The translations under genes were made by a program, and so were the position numbers. Of a stretch of DNA of 64,000 nucleotides, positions 17,973 through 27,774 are shown piece after piece; position 1 is the stretch's first letter, and each line of letters begins with the position of its first letter. Under the pieces are notes generated by a model. It did not search any database, was not told the DNA's origin, and saw nothing but the letters and a program-made list of their open reading frames with translations. This DNA is from Cellulophaga sp. 20_2_10 (GTDB lineage: Bacteria > Bacteroidota > Bacteroidia > Flavobacteriales > Flavobacteriaceae), in contig NZ_JAMCOJ010000004.1 of assembly GCF_023476645.1 (NCBI RefSeq), positions 248,001-312,000 on the forward strand. Direction: 5' to 3'.

Positions 17973-18926
17973 TTAAAAGAATCTTGGTGTTAGTGCATTT
18001 CTAGTCTTAGATTTAAAATCATATCTAAGGAAAACCTCAAAAGAACCATCATTAAAATTGGTTCCTCCTAAAGCAGTAGTTTCTTTGTCGTACGCCAAAC
18101 CAAGCATTAATCTTTCTGTAGCTTGTATGCCAATAAGGGCACTTAAAGCAGCATCCCATCTGTAAGCGACACCCATAGAAAACTTGTCTTTGTATAAAAA
18201 TGTAGTAGATATATCTACTTGTAATGGCGCGCCATAAGTTGTTTTAAGTAATGTGGCAGGTTTCATTTTTAAATCGCTATTTAAATTAAAAACATACCCT
18301 GTAATTAAGTACCAGTTTACTTGTTCTTCAGAAATGTAAGATGTACTTGTAGAAGATTCATCAAAATGTTTAGTCTGTAAAAAATTAGGAATAGAAATAC
18401 CTGCATAAAACTGATCTTCGTGGTAATAAATACCAGCGCCAAAATTAGGAGAAAATTGTTTGTCTACACCATTATCTGGTGCGGCAACTGTAGGGTTGTT
18501 AGCACGTAATTTATTATGATCTATATTTAAAAAATGCCCACCTGCTTTTAATCCAAATGAGATTTTACCTTTTTCTGATGCTTTAATAGTGTAGGAGTAT
18601 AAGGCATCTATGTAGGTGTCTTGATTGGTGCCGTTACCAATTTCATCATTAATAACAGTCAAGCCCAAACCAGATTTAGCTGAAACCGGAGCGTGAATAT
18701 TAAAAGTCTGAGTAACTGGTGCACCATCTAACCCTACCCATTGTGAGCGGTGTAATGCAGCAATACTTAACGCACCTCTAGAACCAGCATAAGCCGGATT
18801 TATAGAAATTGTATTGTACATATATTGCGTATACTGCGCATCTTGCTGAGCGTTTACTCCAAGAGCAAATAACAGCAGCCCAATAAGGCTAAATACGTGT
18901 TTTTTATGTTTTAAAATTGATATCAT
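17973..18926 (-). CDS. PorP/SprF family T9SS outer-membrane protein
   Basis: A predicted outer-membrane beta-barrel of about 317 residues with a signal peptide ending near LGVNAQ. The family signature follows directly: QDAQYTQYMYN, then ISINPAYAGSRG, and SQWVGLDGAP. SprF helps secrete the type B adhesin SprB in F. johnsoniae, and paralogues usually sit directly after the adhesin they serve. Here it lies between a type B giant protein and an OmpA protein, matching that arrangement. The frame is open to 18935 (MYK), but I prefer MISILKHKKH at 18926; either start falls within 10 bases of the upstream stop, so translation is probably coupled. Confidence 0.88.
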   Translation of the reverse strand: MISILKHKKHVFSLIGLLLFALGVNAQQDAQYTQYMYNTISINPAYAGSRGALSIAALHRSQWVGLDGAPVTQTFNIHAPVSAKSGLGLTVINDEIGNGTNQDTYIDALYSYTIKASEKGKISFGLKAGGHFLNIDHNKLRANNPTVAAPDNGVDKQFSPNFGAGIYYHEDQFYAGISIPNFLQTKHFDESSTSTSYISEEQVNWYLITGYVFNLNSDLKMKPATLLKTTYGAPLQVDISTTFLYKDKFSMGVAYRWDAALSALIGIQATERLMLGLAYDKETTALGGTNFNDGSFEVFLRYDFKSKTRNALTPRFF

Positions 18927-18935
18927 TTTATACAA

Positions 18936-21900
18936 TTAATTAAGGTATAAGTAGCCGTTTTTAGTTTTTGGTTCTCCCTTTTTTACATAGTTAATGATGT
19001 AGTAATACACACCAGCTGGTAATGTACTACTAGACTTAACAACGGCTCTACCATTAGAAACTCCTGTAAATGCTCTAGATGCATTATCATAAGATTTAGC
19101 ACTGTAAACTTTTACACCCCATCGGTTAAAAATTTCTACAGTATTTTCTGGGAAGGCTTCAATGTTTACAATTACAAATGTGCCGTCTGCTGTACCAGGT
19201 GTAATGTTTTCATTCTGAATTTTAATATCGCAGGCAACACCCAATGGCGGCGTACCACCAATAGAATCACAAGCGTCTAATGGGTCTGTGTTGTCTATAA
19301 CTTCTTTACCATCTAAAATTCCGTCTTTATCTGTGTCTGGATCTTCTGGATCTGTACCAATAGCATTTTCTTCAGCATTAGTTAATCCGTCGTCATCACA
19401 GTCAGATGTACTTAAAGGCGTACCGTTTAGAGAATCACAATCGTCTAAAGGATTTGTATTATCAATGACTTCTTGTCCGTCTGTAACGCCATCATCATCT
19501 GTATCGGCATCGTTAGGATCTGTACCAAGTGCAGCTTCATCGTCATTAGTTAATCCATCATTATCAAAATCATTTGTAATAGAAATAATAGCAGTACTTG
19601 TATTACCAGCTATGTCTGTAGCAGTAACATCTAATGTACTAGGAAAAGTCAACACAGGTAAAGAGCCACTATCTGGTGTAGCCGTAGTTGTATCTAAGCT
19701 ATAATTGCCAGATGCATCTGTTTTAACAGTGTATGTAACTTCTGGTGTACCATCGCCATCAGAATCTATACGAACAATTAATGTTTCATTAGGAGAACCT
19801 TCACCTGTTATTGTTGGCGTAAGATTGTCTGTAATAGCATCATTTACTATAGGCGACAGTGTATCTATTTCAGCTTTAAAAACCAAAGAACCAAAACTAA
19901 TATTGCCAAAAGTATCACTAGCAATGGCAGTAATATCGTAAGTACCGTCTACTAAAATAGTAGCAGTATAATCTAGAGACCAGTTACCAGATGCGTTTGC
20001 CGTTGTAGTTCCAACTAAGGCACCATCAATATATACATCAATTGTTCTGCTAGGTTCAGATGTTCCAAAAATTGTTAAGGAATTATCAGATGTAATTCCG
20101 TCATCAGGAACATTTGTATCTGTACTAATAGCTGTAATTACGGGGGTTGCAATGGTAGCCGTTTGTACGTTATATACCTTGGTAGTTAAAACTGTATTTG
20201 TATTGCCAGCAACGTCTGTAGTTGTAAGACTTGCATCTACAGTTGTATCTGTATCTAAGGCAAGATTATTTCCAGAAACTACAATGCTAAAAATACCGGT
20301 ATTGTTTACAGTTCCAGTAGTAGTAACTCCGTTAATTAAAAGAGAAACAGTATCTCCGGTATTAAATTCGCCAGCAACAGTACCCGTAATTGTAATAGTT
20401 CCGGAGGCTTCAATAGCATTTATGGTATTGTCGGTTGTAATGTCGTCTATAATTAATGTAGGTATTGGTAAAGTAGTATCTACAGTATAAATTTTAGCGG
20501 CAGTAACTGTACCAATATTGCCGGCGGTATCGGTTGAACTAACACTACCATCTATAGTTAAATCTGTATCTATAACTAGTTCGCTACCAGGAATAGAAAT
20601 TGAGTAATTGCCAGAAGCGTCTACAGTGTCTGTGTATAAAGTACCATTCACCGTAAGGTTTACTGTATCACCTGTATTAAATTGGCCTGTAACATTTCCC
20701 GTTATATTTATGGTTGCTGTAGCTTCTATGCTATTTACAATATTGTCTATTGTTACATTACTAATTGTTAGTATTGGAGCAGGAGCAGTGGTATCTACAG
20801 TATAATTTTTAGTAGCTGTAGCTGTACCAATATTACCAACGTTATCAGTAGAACTAACACTACCGTCTATAATTGTATCAGAATCAGCAACAAGAGCACT
20901 ACCAGGAACATTAATAGTGTAATTACCAGAAGCATCAACTGTATTAGAAAATGCATTGCCATTAATAACAAGTGTTACAGTGTCGCCTGTGTTAAATTCA
21001 CCACTAACAGTACCAGTTATATTTATGGTGGCTGTAGCTTCTGTGCTATTTATAATATTATCTAGTGTTATATCATTTATAGTAAGTATTGGAGTAGGTG
21101 CAGTTGTATCTACAGTATAAATTTTAGTAGCAGTAGCCGTACTAATATTACCAGCGATATCAGTAGAACTAACGCTACCATCTACTGTTGTATCAGAATC
21201 AGCAGCAAGATCACTACCTGGAACAGAAATACTAAAATTACCAGAAGCATTTACTGTAGTAGAAAACGAATTACCGTTAACAACAAGTGTTACTATATCG
21301 CCTGTATTAAATTCGCCCGCTACAGTGCCCGTAATAATTATAGTTGCTGCAGCTTCCGTTGTATTCACAGTATTATCTGCTGTGACATCATTAATTGTTA
21401 GTGTTGGAATAGGAGCAGTAGTATCTATATTGTAAGCCTTAATTGTAACTACAGTATTTGTATTACCTGCCGCATCAGTTGTAGTAAAGTTTCCATCTAT
21501 AGTAGAGGCGGAGTCAGAGGCTAAATCACTACCATTTACAGCAATATTAAAGTTACCAGAAGCATCTACGTTACCAGTAGTAGAAACACCATTTATTACA
21601 AGTGTAACTGTATCGCCAGTAGTATATTCTCCCGTAACAGTACCCGTAATATTTATTGTTGATACCGCTTCCGTTGCATTAACAACATTATCAGATGTCA
21701 CATCATCAATTGTTAAAGTAGGAACAGGTGCAGTGGTATCTACATTATATGCCTTAATAGCAGTTACGGTATTTGTATTACCAGACGTATCTGTTGTACT
21801 AATACTACCATCTATTGTTGTATTGGCATCAGCAACTAGATTACTGCCAGTTACAACAATACTAAAGTTACCAGAAGCATCTATAGTTCCAGGACTAGAA

Positions 21901-24900
21901 ACACCATTTATTACGAGTGTAACTGTATCGCCAGTATTAAATTCGCCTGTAACAGTACCCGTAATTGTAATATTTCCTGTTGCTTCTGTTGCATTCACAG
22001 TATTGTCAGCAGTAACATTATCAATAACTAGAGTTGGAGTAGGAGCAGTAATATCTACGTTGTATACTTTAGTTGTTGCTACTGTATTTGTATTACCAGA
22101 AGCATCTGTAGTTGTAACTGAAGCGTCTATAATAGAATTTGTATCAGTAGCTAAATCACTACCATTTACAACAATATTAAAGTTACCCGTAGCGTCTACA
22201 TTACCAGTAGTAGAAACTCCATTTATTACAAGTGTAACTGTATCACCAGGATTAAATTCTCCCGTAACAGTACCAGTTATGTTTATGGTTGCTGTTGCTT
22301 CCGTACTATTCACAATATTATCAGCAGTAACATCATTAACTGTTAGAACAGGAGTAGGTGGCGTAGTATCTACATTATACGGTTTTGTTGTTGTAGCTGT
22401 TCCTATATTCCCAGCTGCATCAGTTGTACTAACACTACCGTTTATAGTCGTATCTGTATCAGTTGCCAAATCACTACCAATTACAGCAATGCTAAAGTTA
22501 CCCGTAGCATCTACGTTACCAGTAATAGAAACACCGTTTATTAAAAGCGTAACTGTATCGCCAGTAGTAAACTCGCCGCCAACAGTACCAGTAATTGTAA
22601 TGTTACCAGCCGCCTCTGTTGAGTTCACAATATTATCTGCAGTAACATCATTAATTGTTATTGTTGAAGTTGGTGCCGTAGTATCAATTAAGGCAGCATC
22701 TGTACCATTAATACTTGTGTTACTAGCAGCATCAGTTACAGTAGCAGTAACTGTTAGTGTATTTCCTTCTCCAGGATTAGGGAATGTAGTTGTTACTTCA
22801 CCAGCGGTAATGTCCGCAGCAGTTAAAGTTTGATCGGTTCCGTTTATAGTTAATACGTCACCAGCAACGGCTTCAGTAGGTAACGTAATAGTTACATCAA
22901 TAGCACCTACCAATTCAGTATTATTTATAATAGCATCATTGTTTGCATCTTCAGTAATTGTAACTGTTGGCGCAGAGGTTGCTGTGGTATCAATTAGAGC
23001 AGCATCACTGTCTTCAAGACTTGTATTTCCTGATGCATTTGTAATTGATGCAGTAATCGTAATTGTATTTCCTTCACCAGGACTTGGGAAAGTTACTAGC
23101 ACTTCACCAGCTGCAATTTGGGCAGGAGTCAAAGTTTGATCTGTTCCGTTTATGGCTAAAATGTGACCAGCAGCGGCATCACCAGGTAAATCAATTGTTA
23201 CATTAATATCTCCCGTTAATTCGGTACTATTTATAATAGCGTCGTTGTTTGTATCTTCAGTAATTGTAACTATTAGTGCAGTAGGAGCAGTAGTATCAAT
23301 TAAGGCAGCATCTGTACCATTAGTACTTGTATTACCAGCAGCATCAGTTACAGTAGTAGTAACTGTTAGTGTATTTCCTTCACCAGGACTTGTAAAACTT
23401 GTTGTTACCGTACCCGCTGTAATATCTGCAGCACTTAAAGTTTGATCTGTTCCGTTTATGGTTAATATGTCACCAGCAAGGGCTTCAGCAGGTAATATAA
23501 TAGTTACATCAATAGCACCTACTAGTTCTGTATTATTTATAATAGCATCATTGTTTGCATCTTCAGTAATTGTAACTGTTGGCTCAGAGGTTGCTGTGGT
23601 ATCAATTAGAGCAGCATCACTGTCTTCAAGACTTGTATTTCCTGATGTATTTGTAATTGATGTAGTAATCGTAATTGTATTTCCTTCACCTGGATTTGGG
23701 AAAGTTGTTAGCACTTCACCAGCTGTAATTTCAGCAACATTTAACGTTTGATTTGTTCCGTTTATGGTTAAAATATCACCAGCAGCGGCATCACCAGGTA
23801 AATCAATTGTTACATTAATATCTCCCGTTAATTCAGTACTATTTATAATAGCGTCGTTGTTTGTATCTTCAGTAATTGTAACTGTTGGTGCAGTAGGAGT
23901 AGTAGTATCAATTAAGGCAGCATCTGTACCATTAGCACTTGTATTACCAGCAGCATCAGTTACAGTAGCAGTAACTGTTAGTGTATTTCCTTCGCCTGGA
24001 CTAGGGAATGTAGTTGTTACTTCTGTTGCTGTAATATCTGCAGTAGTCAAAGTTTGATCTGTTCCGTTTATGGTTAATATATCACCAGCAACAGCTTCAG
24101 AAGGTAATGTAATCGTTGCATTAATATCTCCTACTAGTTCTGTATTATTTATAATAGCATCATTGTTTGCGTCTTCAGTAATTAATACTGTAGGAGCTGA
24201 GGTTGCTGTTGTGTTAACCGTAGCAGAATCGCTTCCTTCAGCGCTTATATTTCCAGATATGTCTGTAATTGTTGCAGTAACAGTAATTGTATTATCTTCT
24301 CCTGGATCTGGAAAAGTTACTAGTACTTCACCAGCTGTAATTTCTGCTGTGGTCAAAGTTTGATCTGTTCCGTTTATGGTTAAAATGTCACCAGCAACGG
24401 CATCACCAGGCAAATCAATTGTTACATTAATATCACCAGATAATTCTGTGCTATTTATAATTGCATCATTGTTTGCATCCTCAGTTATAGTAACAGTTGG
24501 AGTAGAAGGAGCAATAGTTTCTATAGTTGCAGCATCACTTGCTGTTGTACTTGTATTACCAGCAATATCTGTAACAAATGCAGTAACAGTTAGTGTGTTT
24601 CCTTCACCAGGACTAGGGAAAGTGACTAAAACTTCACCAGGCGTAATTTCAGCAGCGGTCAAATTTCGGCCTGTCCCATTTATGGTTAAAACATCACCAA
24701 TAACGGCGTTTGTAGGTAAGCCAATAGTTACATTAATATCGCCAACTAATTCGGTACTATTTATAATAGCATCGTTGTTTGTGTCTTCTGTAATTAAAAC
24801 AGTAGGCGGACCAGCTGCATTGGTATCTACAATTACCTCGTCTGTACTAGGGTTACTTGTGTTTCCTAAAGTGTCTTTTACAGTTGCAGTAACAGTTAGT

Positions 24901-27311
24901 GTATTTCCTTCACCAGGACTAGTAAAAGTAGTTGTAACCTCACCTGCGGTAATATTTGCAGCAGTTAAGGTTTGGTCTGTTCCGTTTATAGTTAAAATAT
25001 CACCGGCAACAGCATCAGTTGGTAAAGTGATAGTAACATCTATATCTCCTATTAATTCAGTTGAAGTTAAGTAACCATTGTTGTTTGTGTCTTCTGTAAT
25101 TACAACTGTAGGGTCTCCAGGCGGAGTATCATCAAAAGTAATTGTAGCATCATCAGAAGTAAGATTGTCACAAGAAAAAGTTTCATCATTAATAATAACC
25201 TGATATAAAAACCCATCATAACTAGCTGTAATTCCAGTTAGTGTAAGTGTGTTAGTTGTACTTCCAGTGTAAATGTCAGACGTATTGGTATTGTCTATAT
25301 CTAGAAAACCATTACCATCTAAAATATCTACTTGCCATTGGTAAGTTAAAGCCTGTCCGGTTGCTGTAACCACAAAAGTTTCTGGGTTTGTACCATTGGT
25401 TAAAATATCTTGTGGTTGGTCTGTAGTATTTACAATTGTAGGTGCTTCTCCGACTTGTTGAAAATCTAACACTGTATTTCCAGAACCACTATCTTCATTT
25501 TTAGGCGTGGTATAACCATCTACAACCATACTAGTAATAACAGTACCATTTGCTGCAATAATCGTTGGTAAATTACCCAGTAATCCGTCGTTATTCTGAT
25601 CTGTAAATCCTGCTTCTAAAACGTCATTACAACCATCGCCATCTGCATCTAATTCTAAATAATCGGGTGTTCCGTTTGGTGTGGTTTCTGAGTCAGCTAA
25701 AGTATAATCTACAGTGCCACTATTAACACCACTAGTTGTTTGCAAGGCATCAAAAATACCATCGTCACTAACAGTCGTGCCAAGTATTCCATTTGTATGC
25801 GGTTGTTTATGTCCGGCTTCAATAACATCAAAAATGCCATCGTTATCAGAATCTAAATCTAATAAGTCTGGAACGCCATCTGTATCAGAATCTCTGTCCT
25901 TACAAGCAAAAAGGATAAGTTCTATTTCATCTTCTACTCCTGTTGCAGAAGTCTGAGCTAATTGTAAAGTAAAAGTAGATACCCTTTGGTTAATTTGTAA
26001 TGTTCCAGCGGCAGAACCATCACTATCTTTTAAAGAACTTTCGGGGCCATAACCATCTGATGGTAAACTTGTTCCGCCATCTCTTACAGTGGTTCCTGTA
26101 GAAACAAAATCGAATGTACCGGCAAGTTTTGACCAGGTTAAACTATTTAAAAGGGTTATTTCTGCTGAGGTTTGATCGCTGCCATCGTTACCGCCAATTC
26201 TATCAAAATGAAGCGTAGGTTTATCTACAAAAACAGGGTTATTAGAGGCATCAACAAAAGTAACGGTAACAATGCTACCTTCGTCATAACTAGCTTCTAG
26301 AGATGTATTTCCTGCTAAATTTTTTGTCCAGAAATTTGAAGCTGGACTTGTAAAATTACCGCTTACAAAGTTGGTAGAGTTTGTTGTGGTAACCTTAGCA
26401 ATAACTCCGTTACCATAGTCAAAAGAAGCAGTAGTGCCAGCAATTGTCCAAGCAGCAGACTGTAGAGGAGTACAAATACCTTCTTCTGTGTCTAAAATAC
26501 CATCGTTATCATCATCTAAATCGCAACTATTATTTATACCATCACCATCTGTGTCGTTATCTGTAGGTGTGCCAACAGTAGCACCAGAGGTACACGGGTT
26601 TATTACTAGGTTAGAAAAAGCGAATTCTACTTTATCTTGTGTTGGAGCATTATTAAGAGGAAAAAAAGAAAATCGTTGCAACTTTGTTTCTAAACTAAAA
26701 GCATGAACGAAAGTATTAAGTTGTAAGCTCCCTCCAGCCTTATTATCACATTCTTCAACATCAAATAAAGTTATCAAAGTTGGGTTACTAGTTCCTGAAA
26801 AATGTGTATTTGAAGCTTCAAAATTATCATTTGAGCTTAATTTATTCCATTGGTTGCCGCCTACTAAATCAAAATAACCTTTGGAGTTAGGACCCAATAG
26901 ACCTGGCTTTGTTTCACCAACTTTATCCACGTGTAAAATAGGGTTTTGTATGTCTGCTAATGCATTTGTTCTTGTATCGTAAAACTCAAAAGTAATTAAG
27001 CCAGCATTTTCATCACCAGTAATTGCTACTTCTAAAGAAGGAGTCCCGGTTATTGTAGGGTCACTAAAAGCATCAGGAGAACAAAGCATAGTATCACCGC
27101 CAAGAATATCGACGTAGCCAGTAACGGTTATCTCAATTCTAACTAAACCGTCAGAACTTGTAGATACCCATTTTCCACTACCAGCATCTGTCCATACTCC
27201 AGAAGTCTGAGCAAAAAATAACTGTGTAAAAAATAAGAAAGCTAAAAGAGTAAAATATTTTATAAGTTTTACCCTATTTATGAGAGTGAATTTTTGATTC
27301 AATTTTATCAT
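18936..27311 (-). CDS. Giant repetitive adhesin-like protein, T9SS type B
   Basis: A predicted secreted surface protein of 2791 residues. After a signal peptide (to about residue 35, FAQ) there are two related N-terminal beta domains (about 36-235 and 275-470). Calcium-binding thrombospondin-3-like segments follow (DTDGDGINNSCDLDDDNDG and similar, about 245-275 and 470-580). Two consecutive arrays of Ig-like repeats come next (about 728-1545 and 1546-2385), then two more Ig-like domains. More TSP3 DxDxDG motifs lie at about 2578-2694, and residues 2696-2791 form a type B C-terminal sorting domain (VEIFNRWGVKVY). The protein resembles Bap/RTX-like adhesins, probably calcium-stiffened. It heads the operon with sprF and ompA downstream. 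Product class is well supported; the ligand is unknown. Confidence 0.88.
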   Translation of the reverse strand: MIKLNQKFTLINRVKLIKYFTLLAFLFFTQLFFAQTSGVWTDAGSGKWVSTSSDGLVRIEITVTGYVDILGGDTMLCSPDAFSDPTITGTPSLEVAITGDENAGLITFEFYDTRTNALADIQNPILHVDKVGETKPGLLGPNSKGYFDLVGGNQWNKLSSNDNFEASNTHFSGTSNPTLITLFDVEECDNKAGGSLQLNTFVHAFSLETKLQRFSFFPLNNAPTQDKVEFAFSNLVINPCTSGATVGTPTDNDTDGDGINNSCDLDDDNDGILDTEEGICTPLQSAAWTIAGTTASFDYGNGVIAKVTTTNSTNFVSGNFTSPASNFWTKNLAGNTSLEASYDEGSIVTVTFVDASNNPVFVDKPTLHFDRIGGNDGSDQTSAEITLLNSLTWSKLAGTFDFVSTGTTVRDGGTSLPSDGYGPESSLKDSDGSAAGTLQINQRVSTFTLQLAQTSATGVEDEIELILFACKDRDSDTDGVPDLLDLDSDNDGIFDVIEAGHKQPHTNGILGTTVSDDGIFDALQTTSGVNSGTVDYTLADSETTPNGTPDYLELDADGDGCNDVLEAGFTDQNNDGLLGNLPTIIAANGTVITSMVVDGYTTPKNEDSGSGNTVLDFQQVGEAPTIVNTTDQPQDILTNGTNPETFVVTATGQALTYQWQVDILDGNGFLDIDNTNTSDIYTGSTTNTLTLTGITASYDGFLYQVIINDETFSCDNLTSDDATITFDDTPPGDPTVVITEDTNNNGYLTSTELIGDIDVTITLPTDAVAGDILTINGTDQTLTAANITAGEVTTTFTSPGEGNTLTVTATVKDTLGNTSNPSTDEVIVDTNAAGPPTVLITEDTNNDAIINSTELVGDINVTIGLPTNAVIGDVLTINGTGRNLTAAEITPGEVLVTFPSPGEGNTLTVTAFVTDIAGNTSTTASDAATIETIAPSTPTVTITEDANNDAIINSTELSGDINVTIDLPGDAVAGDILTINGTDQTLTTAEITAGEVLVTFPDPGEDNTITVTATITDISGNISAEGSDSATVNTTATSAPTVLITEDANNDAIINNTELVGDINATITLPSEAVAGDILTINGTDQTLTTADITATEVTTTFPSPGEGNTLTVTATVTDAAGNTSANGTDAALIDTTTPTAPTVTITEDTNNDAIINSTELTGDINVTIDLPGDAAAGDILTINGTNQTLNVAEITAGEVLTTFPNPGEGNTITITTSITNTSGNTSLEDSDAALIDTTATSEPTVTITEDANNDAIINNTELVGAIDVTIILPAEALAGDILTINGTDQTLSAADITAGTVTTSFTSPGEGNTLTVTTTVTDAAGNTSTNGTDAALIDTTAPTALIVTITEDTNNDAIINSTELTGDINVTIDLPGDAAAGHILAINGTDQTLTPAQIAAGEVLVTFPSPGEGNTITITASITNASGNTSLEDSDAALIDTTATSAPTVTITEDANNDAIINNTELVGAIDVTITLPTEAVAGDVLTINGTDQTLTAADITAGEVTTTFPNPGEGNTLTVTATVTDAASNTSINGTDAALIDTTAPTSTITINDVTADNIVNSTEAAGNITITGTVGGEFTTGDTVTLLINGVSITGNVDATGNFSIAVIGSDLATDTDTTINGSVSTTDAAGNIGTATTTKPYNVDTTPPTPVLTVNDVTADNIVNSTEATATINITGTVTGEFNPGDTVTLVINGVSTTGNVDATGNFNIVVNGSDLATDTNSIIDASVTTTDASGNTNTVATTKVYNVDITAPTPTLVIDNVTADNTVNATEATGNITITGTVTGEFNTGDTVTLVINGVSSPGTIDASGNFSIVVTGSNLVADANTTIDGSISTTDTSGNTNTVTAIKAYNVDTTAPVPTLTIDDVTSDNVVNATEAVSTINITGTVTGEYTTGDTVTLVINGVSTTGNVDASGNFNIAVNGSDLASDSASTIDGNFTTTDAAGNTNTVVTIKAYNIDTTAPIPTLTINDVTADNTVNTTEAAATIIITGTVAGEFNTGDIVTLVVNGNSFSTTVNASGNFSISVPGSDLAADSDTTVDGSVSSTDIAGNISTATATKIYTVDTTAPTPILTINDITLDNIINSTEATATINITGTVSGEFNTGDTVTLVINGNAFSNTVDASGNYTINVPGSALVADSDTIIDGSVSSTDNVGNIGTATATKNYTVDTTAPAPILTISNVTIDNIVNSIEATATINITGNVTGQFNTGDTVNLTVNGTLYTDTVDASGNYSISIPGSELVIDTDLTIDGSVSSTDTAGNIGTVTAAKIYTVDTTLPIPTLIIDDITTDNTINAIEASGTITITGTVAGEFNTGDTVSLLINGVTTTGTVNNTGIFSIVVSGNNLALDTDTTVDASLTTTDVAGNTNTVLTTKVYNVQTATIATPVITAISTDTNVPDDGITSDNSLTIFGTSEPSRTIDVYIDGALVGTTTANASGNWSLDYTATILVDGTYDITAIASDTFGNISFGSLVFKAEIDTLSPIVNDAITDNLTPTITGEGSPNETLIVRIDSDGDGTPEVTYTVKTDASGNYSLDTTTATPDSGSLPVLTFPSTLDVTATDIAGNTSTAIISITNDFDNDGLTNDDEAALGTDPNDADTDDDGVTDGQEVIDNTNPLDDCDSLNGTPLSTSDCDDDGLTNAEENAIGTDPEDPDTDKDGILDGKEVIDNTDPLDACDSIGGTPPLGVACDIKIQNENITPGTADGTFVIVNIEAFPENTVEIFNRWGVKVYSAKSYDNASRAFTGVSNGRAVVKSSSTLPAGVYYYIINYVKKGEPKTKNGYLYLN
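19229..19578 (-). other. C-terminal TSP3-like calcium-binding segment
   Basis: Two copies of a DNDGLTN.E..LGTDPNDADTDDDG pattern are followed by a D/N-rich linker with a cysteine pair (DDCDS and DACDS). These are typical thrombospondin type 3 calcium-binding loops placed just before the sorting domain, probably as a rigid calcium-dependent stalk. Confidence 0.75.
20158..22677 (-). repeat. Array B: eight 105-residue (315-bp) Ig-like repeats
   Basis: Eight head-to-tail repeats follow the pattern LTI.DVT.DN.VN..EA..TI.ITGTV.GEFNTGDTV, then a GN(F/Y).I.V.GS.L segment and an ending YNVDTTAP or YTVDTTAP. The period is 105 residues throughout and DNA similarity between copies is high. Copies 5-7 form a subgroup (VNGNSFS-type insert, SVSSTD). 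Confidence 0.88.
22677..25125 (-). repeat. Array A: eight 102-residue (306-bp) Ig-like repeats
   Basis: Eight repeats of exactly 306 bases; the same DNA landmark (TTGTTTG.ATCTTC type) recurs at 22939, 23245, 23551, 23857, 24163, 24469, 24775 and 25081. The protein pattern is TITED.NNDAIIN.TEL.G.I.VTI.LP, then ILTINGTDQTL, then FP.PGEGNT. From copy 3 onward two subtypes alternate, VGAIDVTITLP with NTLTVT and TGDINVTIDLPGDA with NTITIT, so a 612-bp pair appears to have been the unit of duplication. Confidence 0.9.
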
Positions 27312-27774
27312 AAAAAAATATATTTTATGAATAAGCTAATGGTTGGTTAAAAAAGTTATTCAATATCTAAAAGCTAAATTAGGCGGAAAAATACCGAACA
27401 GTGTATTAATGTTGTGAATACTAGTCTTTTGTATGCGTAATAGAGTTTGTTGCTATTTTATTTATGTAATAGATATTATTCTAAGAATTAAATATTAACA
27501 CTTGTTTTTTATAGAGTTAACAGTTATTAAATTTTTATGATATTATTACTTAGTACTTTTTTTTACTAGAAGTAGGGGCTTTCATACGTTTAAAATATAT
27601 GAAAAAATATAACATATTAATTACATTAAAAATTTAGGGATTTGGTCCTTTTTATTTAGCATTCCTCTATATTTGGTTTTTTATATAGCTTTATTATTAG
27701 AAATATACCTCTTATTTTATATCATAATAATAGTAGTTGTTATAAAGTATAACTGAGGTAATCCCAAAAAATTA
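27312..27774. other. Intergenic region between giant adhesin and sigma factor
   Basis: A 463-base, very AT-rich divergent gap without a credible ORF. A good housekeeping promoter for the sigma gene lies at 27641-27675. I could not find an exact -7 box for the minus-strand adhesin operon here. Confidence 0.5.
27641..27675 (+). promoter_or_regulatory. Housekeeping-type promoter for ECF sigma gene
   Basis: TTTG at 27641-27644 and TATATTTG at 27668-27675 match the Bacteroidota -33 and -7 elements with a 23-base spacer, at the upper end of the known range. It gives a leader of about 95 bases to the sigma gene. It is the only site in the window where I see both boxes. Confidence 0.52.

Noticed and set aside
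21733-25074. A ladder of plus-strand ORFs (up to 366 codons) opposite the second giant gene, spaced by 306 bases
   Set aside because: They are antisense images of the in-frame repeats of the minus-strand adhesin. Their periodicity equals the repeat length and their predicted proteins have no family features.
20158-25125. Regularly spaced direct repeats that could suggest a CRISPR array
   Set aside because: Periods of 306 and 315 bases are multiples of three, lie wholly inside one open frame and vary like protein repeats; there are no short identical repeats with unique spacers.
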